Positions 57,283 to 62,159 of a stretch of DNA of 62,159 nucleotides are shown here, in pieces. The notes under the pieces were generated by a model. The model did not search any database. It worked only from the letters and a program-made list of their open reading frames with translations, and was not told the origin of the DNA. Source of the DNA: a bacterium endosymbiont of Bathymodiolus sp. 5 South (lineage in GTDB: Bacteria; Pseudomonadota; Gammaproteobacteria; PS1; Pseudothioglobaceae); assembly GCF_900128535.1 (NCBI RefSeq), contig NZ_FQTR01000002.1, positions 1-62,159 of the forward strand. Direction: 5' to 3'. The position numbers and the translations under genes were made by a program. Position 1 is the first letter of the stretch; every line of letters begins with the position of its first letter.

Positions 57283-58206
57283 TTAATTTTTACCCTTAAA
57301 TAAAGTAATTATTAATACTAAAGCCACACCCACAATAATTGACACAATAACTGGCGTGGCAAAATATTCAACAAACATTGATAAAAGCACTGGTAGACCT
57401 TGACTTAGCTCAGTTAACCAATGTAGATACACAATATTATGAATGATGATACCGCCGCCCACCATAAGCATTGCAATTACACCAATCCAACCTAATGATT
57501 TTAGAACTTTTGGCATACCCAAGATTAACACCTTGCTGATGATTTGGTAGAATTGACTGTTGGTTTTTTCATCTCTGAGATAAAAACCAATGTCATCCAT
57601 TCTAAGAATCACACTAACAATACCATACACAGCAAATGTTGCTATCAAACCAATTAAAACCAATACCCCTGCTTGAGTGACAATCGGCGCTTCAGCAACG
57701 CTAGCGATAGTCAATGCCATAATCTCAATGGATAAAATAGCATCTGTTCGCACCGCTGAGGCAACTGTTTTGTCCTCTGCTGCAGACAAGTCGTCTGTAT
57801 TAGGCGTAGAATGATTGTGGTGATACTCATGCACTTTAATAAAGCCTAATTTTTCACCCAGAGATTCGGTGCCTTCATAGGCTAAATACGAACCACCCAA
57901 TAATAAAACTGGCAACATAATCCATGGTGCAAAATAAGTAATTCCGATGGCAATCGGAATAATAAGGAGTTTGTTAACTAATGACTTTTTAGTAATTTTC
58001 CAAATAACTGGCAACTCTCTTTTAGCCGTAGTGTTGCTCACATACTGTGGAATGGCTGCTGTATCATCAACCAAAAGACCTGCCGTTTGCGACAAGGATT
58101 TGGCTGTTTGACTGGCAATATCATCCAAAGACCCAGCAGCAACTTTTGTCGCAATCACTGACAAATCATCAGCAAGTGCGGCAATATATCCAATTAACCC
58201 TGACAT
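57283..58206 (-). CDS. DUF808 family membrane protein (YedI-like)
   Basis: The 307-residue protein matches DUF808: MSGLIGYIAALADDLSVIATKVAAG at the start (residues 1-25, in two parts), DDTAAIPQYV, the YLAYEGTESLGEKL block, DAILSIEIMALTIA, and about six to seven membrane helices. Function is not established in any organism known to me. AGGAGG at 58219-58224 lies upstream of the ATG with a rather long gap. Confidence 0.88.
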   Translation of the reverse strand: MSGLIGYIAALADDLSVIATKVAAGSLDDIASQTAKSLSQTAGLLVDDTAAIPQYVSNTTAKRELPVIWKITKKSLVNKLLIIPIAIGITYFAPWIMLPVLLLGGSYLAYEGTESLGEKLGFIKVHEYHHNHSTPNTDDLSAAEDKTVASAVRTDAILSIEIMALTIASVAEAPIVTQAGVLVLIGLIATFAVYGIVSVILRMDDIGFYLRDEKTNSQFYQIISKVLILGMPKVLKSLGWIGVIAMLMVGGGIIIHNIVYLHWLTELSQGLPVLLSMFVEYFATPVIVSIIVGVALVLIITLFKGKN

Positions 58207-58236
58207 AACGACTTATCTACCTCCTTTAAAACAGAC

Positions 58237-58265
58237 AAAAAAAATAGCACTCAAAAGAGTGCTAT
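58237..58265 (-). terminator. Terminator after the tRNA pair
   Basis: On the minus strand ATAGCACTC-TTTT-GAGTGCTAT is followed by T7. It lies 9 bp beyond the 3' end of tRNA-Asp, so it ends the tRNA-Val/tRNA-Asp transcript before the DUF808 gene. Confidence 0.9.
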
Positions 58266-58273
58266 TATAAAAA

Positions 58274-58350
<77 letters not shown>

Positions 58351-58356
58351 ATTTTT

Positions 58357-58432
58357 TGGTGGGCGCTACAAGACTTGAACTTGTGACCCTCGCCTTGTAA
58401 GGGCGATGCTCTACCAACTGAGCTAAGCGCCC
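58357..58432 (-). tRNA. tRNA-Val (TAC)
   Basis: The 76-nt cloverleaf on the minus strand starts GGGCGCTTAGCTCAGTTGG, has the anticodon TAC within CCTTACAAG, a TTCAAGTC T-loop and an encoded CCA. It is the first of a Val-Asp tRNA pair that ends at the terminator 58237-58265. Confidence 0.97.
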
Positions 58433-58507
58433 AAAAAATACCTGATACTTAAATCAAGAAGTCGCATATTATACTCAAATCAGATACTCTTTTTGTAATG
58501 AATTTAT

Positions 58508-59029
58508 CTATTTTTTAAGTTGCTGAATCAGTGGCAACATTTCTTCTTGCCAAATGCGCGTGGTAATATCACCAATACGCTTAAAACGAATGACCCCCTT
58601 ATTATCAACAATAAAAGTCTCAGGTGTTGCATACACACCCAATTCTAAGCCTAACTTCCCTTGCTCATCAAAGACGATAAAATCAAAAGGGTTGCCGAGT
58701 CTGTTTAAAAAATACTTGCCTTCTCGCTTAGTGTCTTTATAGTTAATACCCACTATTTGCACCACATCCTGTTTTGCAATATTGTTCAACATTTGGTGTT
58801 CTGCACGACAGGTAACACACCAAGAAGCCCATACATTAACCAACGATACTTGGTTTTTTAATTTATCTTGTAGATGATATTTTTTACCCGTTTGAAAGTC
58901 CTCAACCTCAAGGTTTGGAAAATTTTTGCCGATTAAAGGCGATGGCAATTTCTTCGTATCATGCCCCAAGCCATCATACAAAAACCAAGCCAATACAACA
59001 AAAACTACTAAAGGTATAAACTTGCCCAT
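58508..59029 (-). CDS. ccmG: Cytochrome c biogenesis thiol-disulfide protein CcmG/DsbE
   Basis: The 173-residue protein has an N-terminal anchor helix (about 3-20) and a thioredoxin fold. The active site is WASWCVTCRAE, with Val in place of the usual Pro of WCPTC-like motifs. GVYATPETFIVDNKG holds the cis-Pro and GIRF-type end of DsbE proteins. It keeps apocytochrome c Cys residues reduced for heme attachment in the periplasm. It directly follows ccmE (TAATG) in the ccmC-D-E-G group, with no ccmF in between. Confidence 0.93.
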   Translation of the reverse strand: MGKFIPLVVFVVLAWFLYDGLGHDTKKLPSPLIGKNFPNLEVEDFQTGKKYHLQDKLKNQVSLVNVWASWCVTCRAEHQMLNNIAKQDVVQIVGINYKDTKREGKYFLNRLGNPFDFIVFDEQGKLGLELGVYATPETFIVDNKGVIRFKRIGDITTRIWQEEMLPLIQQLKK

Positions 59030-59445
59030 TATTCTTGTGCTTGCTTTAGAGCGTCTGCCACTTCTGGTGGCATGTAGTTTTCATCATGTTTTGCCAAAAC
59101 TTCGGTGGCAATAAATCTACCATTAACTAAAGAGCCTGTGGTGATAATACCCTGCCCCTCTCTAAATAAATCTGGCAAGATACCTGTGTATTCAATGGTG
59201 AATTTATTATTATTATCTGTTACATCAAAGGTTGATTTTAAATCTTCTCGTTTGAAGCTACCTACAACAACCAAGCCACCCAAGCGAAAACTTCTATCAG
59301 TAGGCGCTTTACCTTGTTTTACCGAAGTTGGGGAGTAAAAATAATTGCTATTATTACCGAGTGCTTGGAGTAAAAGCGTTACTGCTAGTATTGCACCTGC
59401 GATAAGTAATGCTACTAATACCATTCTGTTTTGTCTTTTAGTCAT
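59029..59445 (-). CDS. ccmE: Cytochrome c-type biogenesis heme chaperone CcmE
   Basis: CcmE carries heme covalently on a His in the periplasm. The 138-residue protein has a short N-terminal anchor (about 10-28), an OB-fold with FRLGGLVVVGSFKR and YTGILPDLFREGQGIITTG, and the heme-binding motif LAKHDENYMPPE near residue 121. Its ATG overlaps ccmD (ATGA), and its stop overlaps the ccmG start. Confidence 0.96.
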   Translation of the reverse strand: MTKRQNRMVLVALLIAGAILAVTLLLQALGNNSNYFYSPTSVKQGKAPTDRSFRLGGLVVVGSFKREDLKSTFDVTDNNNKFTIEYTGILPDLFREGQGIITTGSLVNGRFIATEVLAKHDENYMPPEVADALKQAQE

Positions 59446-59597
59446 TTCTTGTTCCTCTTGTATTTAATGCGTAATTGTGTGATAGTGCGTTTATGTGTTG
59501 CTTTCGTGCTAATAAACAAAATTGCCACTGTGGCAAAAGCAAGTAAATACGACGCCCAAATATAAGTCGTATATTTATCAAATAACAAGAATTCCAT
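59442..59597 (-). CDS. ccmD: Cytochrome c biogenesis protein CcmD
   Basis: This 51-residue gene is too short for most gene finders. It begins ATG GAA TTC TTG at 59597 and ends TGA at 59442-59444, overlapping ccmC by one base (TAATG) and ccmE by four (ATGA). The protein has DKYTTYIWASYLLAFATVAI, a single membrane helix with the typical Y-x-W-x-SY pattern, then a basic tail. CcmD retains holo-CcmE at the CcmABC complex. Position and topology make the call secure. Confidence 0.92.
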   Translation of the reverse strand: MEFLLFDKYTTYIWASYLLAFATVAILFISTKATHKRTITQLRIKYKRNKK

Positions 59598-60337
59598 TAT
59601 TTACCCACTCCAACAATAATTTCTCTAACCCAGCGTGAATTTTGCTCTCTGACTAATACTTCGTCTCGTGCACGCATCAACACCAAAGCACCATATAAAA
59701 ACTTAAAAGCAAAACTGATTAACATCAGTGCAATAAACATGTCTATTTGCATAGATATCTTGGTGGTGCTAATAGAGGATCCTTGATGTAGGCTGTTCCA
59801 CCATTCAACTGAATAATAAATAATAGGAATGTTCACCAAACCAACGATTGCCAGCACGCTAGAGGCCTTATCGGCTGTTTTTGGATTGTCAAAGGCATTA
59901 TGAAGTGAGATATAAGCCAAGTATAAGAACAATAAAATCAGCTCAGAAGTCAATCGCGCATCCCATGCCCACCAAGTACCCCACATCGGCTTGCCCCACA
60001 CACTACCCGTCACTAATGCCAACAAAGTAAAAGCAGCACCAACGGGTGCGGATACTTTTGCCACTATATGAGCGAGTTTAATTTGCCAAATAAGCCCAAT
60101 ACCACTCGCAATTGCCATGACTATATAAATAAATAAACTCATCCACGCAGCAGGCACATGTACATACATAATACGCACGCTCTCACCTTGTTGATAATCA
60201 GCTGGTGAGACCACAAAACTCCAATACAAACCAATTAATGACAATGCAATAAAGGGGGCCATGAGCCAAGGAATGATTTTTCCACTGGTTTGATAAAAAT
60301 TTCTGGGTGAGGCAAATGCCTGAATCCATTTCCACAT
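59597..60337 (-). CDS. ccmC: Cytochrome c biogenesis heme-handling protein CcmC
   Basis: CcmC delivers heme to CcmE. The 246-residue protein has six membrane helices, the conserved MYVHVPAAWMSL near 60 and the tryptophan-rich WGTWWAWDARLTSELILLF at about 120-138, with flanking His ligands. ccmA and ccmB, which normally precede it, are absent; tsaB is the next gene upstream. Confidence 0.96.
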   Translation of the reverse strand: MWKWIQAFASPRNFYQTSGKIIPWLMAPFIALSLIGLYWSFVVSPADYQQGESVRIMYVHVPAAWMSLFIYIVMAIASGIGLIWQIKLAHIVAKVSAPVGAAFTLLALVTGSVWGKPMWGTWWAWDARLTSELILLFLYLAYISLHNAFDNPKTADKASSVLAIVGLVNIPIIYYSVEWWNSLHQGSSISTTKISMQIDMFIALMLISFAFKFLYGALVLMRARDEVLVREQNSRWVREIIVGVGK

Positions 60338-60364
60338 AATTACTTTATCGATTACTAATTTAAG

Positions 60365-61021
60365 TTATTTTAATGATTTTTGTGCCACATTATTGCGTAA
60401 ATAAGTAGGCAATGGTAATTCATCGCTACATGTGGGCTTTTGATTTAAATACAAATCAATCAAATTCTGCGACTTGGGGTAGAAATCTGGCGTATAGTGG
60501 CTAACACCGGTTTTCTTCATAAGTGCATCTTTATAGGCACCCCAGCCTGTACCCACACCGATAAATTCGTCGCTCAGCGTGTCTACTTCATCAGGTTTTG
60601 CCAAGCGTTCACTCATTAGCACACCCTGTTCATACACCCCCCAATAAACCTCACTCATTCGTGCATCAAGTGCAACTGCAATTTTATTAGACTTGTATTT
60701 TTTAGCAGCACCAACGCCTAATACTTCAAGCGTTGAAAAGCCTTTGGTGGGAATATCAAACGCCAAAGACATCCCCTGCACTACACTAACACACATGCGC
60801 ACTCCGGTAAATGCACCTGGACCCTTGGTATAGACAATCGCGTCTAAATCTGCTACTGACAAACCAGTTTGTGCAAATACCTCATCACACAACGGCAAAA
60901 TTAAACCAGAACTCTTGGTTACATCTTTAACAAAACGCGAGACAGTTTCACCTTGTGTGTAAAGACTCACAGAACACACTTCAGTGCAAGTATCGATAGC
61001 TAGTATATTTTGATTTTTCAT
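60365..61021 (-). CDS. tsaB: tRNA threonylcarbamoyladenosine biosynthesis protein TsaB
   Basis: TsaB is the scaffold partner of TsaD in t6A37 formation on tRNAs reading ANN codons. The 218-residue ASKHA-fold protein has ILAIDTCTEVCSVSLY at the N-terminus, DLDAIVYTKGPGAFTGVRM (split at about 60-80) and GAGVGTGW-like IGVGTGWGAY. It lies between mtgA and ccmC on the same strand. Confidence 0.95.
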   Translation of the reverse strand: MKNQNILAIDTCTEVCSVSLYTQGETVSRFVKDVTKSSGLILPLCDEVFAQTGLSVADLDAIVYTKGPGAFTGVRMCVSVVQGMSLAFDIPTKGFSTLEVLGVGAAKKYKSNKIAVALDARMSEVYWGVYEQGVLMSERLAKPDEVDTLSDEFIGVGTGWGAYKDALMKKTGVSHYTPDFYPKSQNLIDLYLNQKPTCSDELPLPTYLRNNVAQKSLK

Positions 61022-61072
61022 GATACGAATTTGTATAACGGGTGATTATTTCCAGCCTAGAGAATAAAGCCC

Positions 61073-61729
61073 TTATTTTACAACCTTTTGATACTTATGA
61101 TATAGACGCAATACTAAATCCCTGCGTTTTAATAATCTACCAGGGTGTCTAGTGGGATGATAATAACTCGGTCCTTTGATAAGTGCCACCAAGGTTGCCA
61201 GACCTTCCAAAGACAATTCGCTTACCTCCTTATTAAAATAAAATCGTGCCGCATGCTCAAATCCACGCACCTCAAATCGACCATATTGCCCCAAATATAC
61301 ACTGTTCATATAACGAACAAGAATCTCTTTCTTGTCAAATGAAAGCTCTAACAACAACGCCATCAGCGCCTCTTTAAACTTTCTTTCATAGGTTTTATCA
61401 CGCGTTAACAATGAATTTTTAATCATCTGCTGAGATAGCGTACTGGCGCCTCGCATTGGTCGATCGTACAACCAATTATCACGCAAAACCCTAGCAATCT
61501 CTGTAAAGTCAACACCAAAATGATTAAAAAACGACTGGTCTTCCGTTATTAACAACATATTAACCAATGCCTTAGGGTAGGCCTCTAACGATAATTGAGA
61601 ATTCGTTGAATCAAGCGGCTGAGAAAATTCATCTTTAACCACGCCATGCAGATAACTTAAACAAACGGCAAAAACCATCACACTAAGCAACGCTAAGTGT
61701 TTTAACCATTTTGTAGCTCTAAACTTCAC
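61073..61729 (-). CDS. mtgA: Monofunctional biosynthetic peptidoglycan transglycosylase
   Basis: MtgA polymerises lipid II glycan chains. The 218-residue GT51 protein has an N-terminal membrane anchor (about 9-29), the catalytic Glu motif ITEDQSFFNHFGVDFTE, RGASTLSQQMIKNSLL, and the KKEILVRYMNSVYLGQYGR block. No transpeptidase domain follows, which separates it from class A PBPs. It is 180 bp from the IS1380 copy at the window end; the spacer 61730-61902 shows nothing I can name. Confidence 0.95.
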   Translation of the reverse strand: MKFRATKWLKHLALLSVMVFAVCLSYLHGVVKDEFSQPLDSTNSQLSLEAYPKALVNMLLITEDQSFFNHFGVDFTEIARVLRDNWLYDRPMRGASTLSQQMIKNSLLTRDKTYERKFKEALMALLLELSFDKKEILVRYMNSVYLGQYGRFEVRGFEHAARFYFNKEVSELSLEGLATLVALIKGPSYYHPTRHPGRLLKRRDLVLRLYHKYQKVVK

Positions 61730-61902
61730 ACTTTACCTTATTGTGTCACAATATTTTTAAAAGTGGATTGTACTATATACCCGAAGCCAAAAAGCAACAT
61801 AAGTTTTGGCTGTTGCTAAAATTGCACTGTCTTGAAGGTAAAATCCTATCACTGCCTTTTGCCAAAAACAATAAATTCATCACTCTATTTTTCGCCTCAT
61901 TA

Positions 61903-62159
61903 CCCCAATCCAAAAATAAAAACCAAAAAAACGCACAAACCCCAACTGGTATAATGATTTCAACAAAAAAACAGTTTCACCTATTAGGTGAATACCAAAG
62001 ACAACCAAGCCCCTCATTAACCAACCAAACTTTATGCATTCATGAACATTATAAACTTGATACAACTAACGAACTTTTAACTTCTCGCATTGGACTTATT
62101 ACACCAGCACACACTATTCAAGTATTGGATTTATCAAAAACAATAGATCAACACTTCCC
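61903..62159 (+). mobile_element. Second IS1380-family copy, left part (runs off the window)
   Basis: From CCCCAATCC at 61903 the sequence is nearly identical to 48184 onward, including the TTCACC-TATTA-GGTGAA hairpin and the start of the transposase at 62042. A 7-bp difference follows the ATG: this copy lacks one ATTATAA unit present at 48184-type, so from this ATG the frame closes after 12 codons (TAA). The transposase frame itself stays open upstream but without an ATG, GTG or TTG start that I could find. Confidence 0.85.

Noticed and set aside
61880..62065. 61-codon minus-strand ORF at the IS1380 end
   Set aside because: It is antisense to the IS left end and transposase start, with no independent support.

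Overview
This window looks like chromosome from an AT-rich gammaproteobacterium with a compacted but transposon-bearing genome. The best guess is a sulfur-oxidising SUP05/Thioglobaceae-type symbiont of a marine bivalve, from gene content, low GC, ftsA without ftsZ, several IS remnants and a family of small foldback elements. That placement is inference: no marker gene was searched. Most of the window is housekeeping genes packed with 1-4 bp ATGA/TAATG overlaps, and a few convergent pairs overlap at their 3' ends (argF/queH, aroE/pdxH).

Layout. 1-0.7 kb: nonsense-mutated IS256-family transposase remnant. 0.7-8.4 kb: HopJ-domain protein interrupted in frame by a foldback element, aceE, rseC-like, phosphomannomutase, DUF2007 protein, mgtE, hpf. 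8.6-18 kb: small orphan protein, argD-argF, queH, a degenerate uracil-DNA-glycosylase-like gene, leuA with a Leu-rich leader peptide, pssA and ilvB-ilvN-ilvC (ornithine/citrulline and branched-chain amino acid synthesis). 18-27 kb: lpxC directly after ftsA with no ftsZ, dusA, pncC, pepN, PAP2 phosphatase, uppP, midA-like, folM-like. 27-38 kb: RNase E with a long leader, aroE, pdxH, gltX, a Sel1 protein, an isolated gspL-gspM-gspC group, moeB/thiF, AlkD-like, DUF502 and EamA proteins. 38-46 kb: ihfA, pheT, pheS, a glycine-zipper lipoprotein, rplT, rpmI, infC (ATT start), thrS.

46-50 kb is the accessory hotspot: an inverse-autotransporter-like outer-membrane protein ending in a Fib_succ_major (C-type-lectin-like) domain with an Asn-rich tail, G-tract repeats directly upstream of its start, a second expanded copy of the same promoter/repeat cassette, an IS1380-IS30 composite remnant between them, and a foldback element. 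50-62 kb: recJ, thiO-like, lspA, an MFS transporter, fabI, ppiD, a DUF808 protein, tRNA-Asp and tRNA-Val, a ccmC-D-E-G cluster lacking ccmF, tsaB, mtgA, and the start of a second IS1380 copy.

Most notable: (1) a foldback MITE family in three copies, two sitting exactly in the stop codons of ilvN and recJ and recreating a stop, the third inserted in frame inside an ORF; (2) a candidate leucine leader/attenuator for leuA; (3) a candidate hypervariable, possibly phase-variable surface protein; (4) a division cluster with ftsA but no ftsQ or ftsZ.
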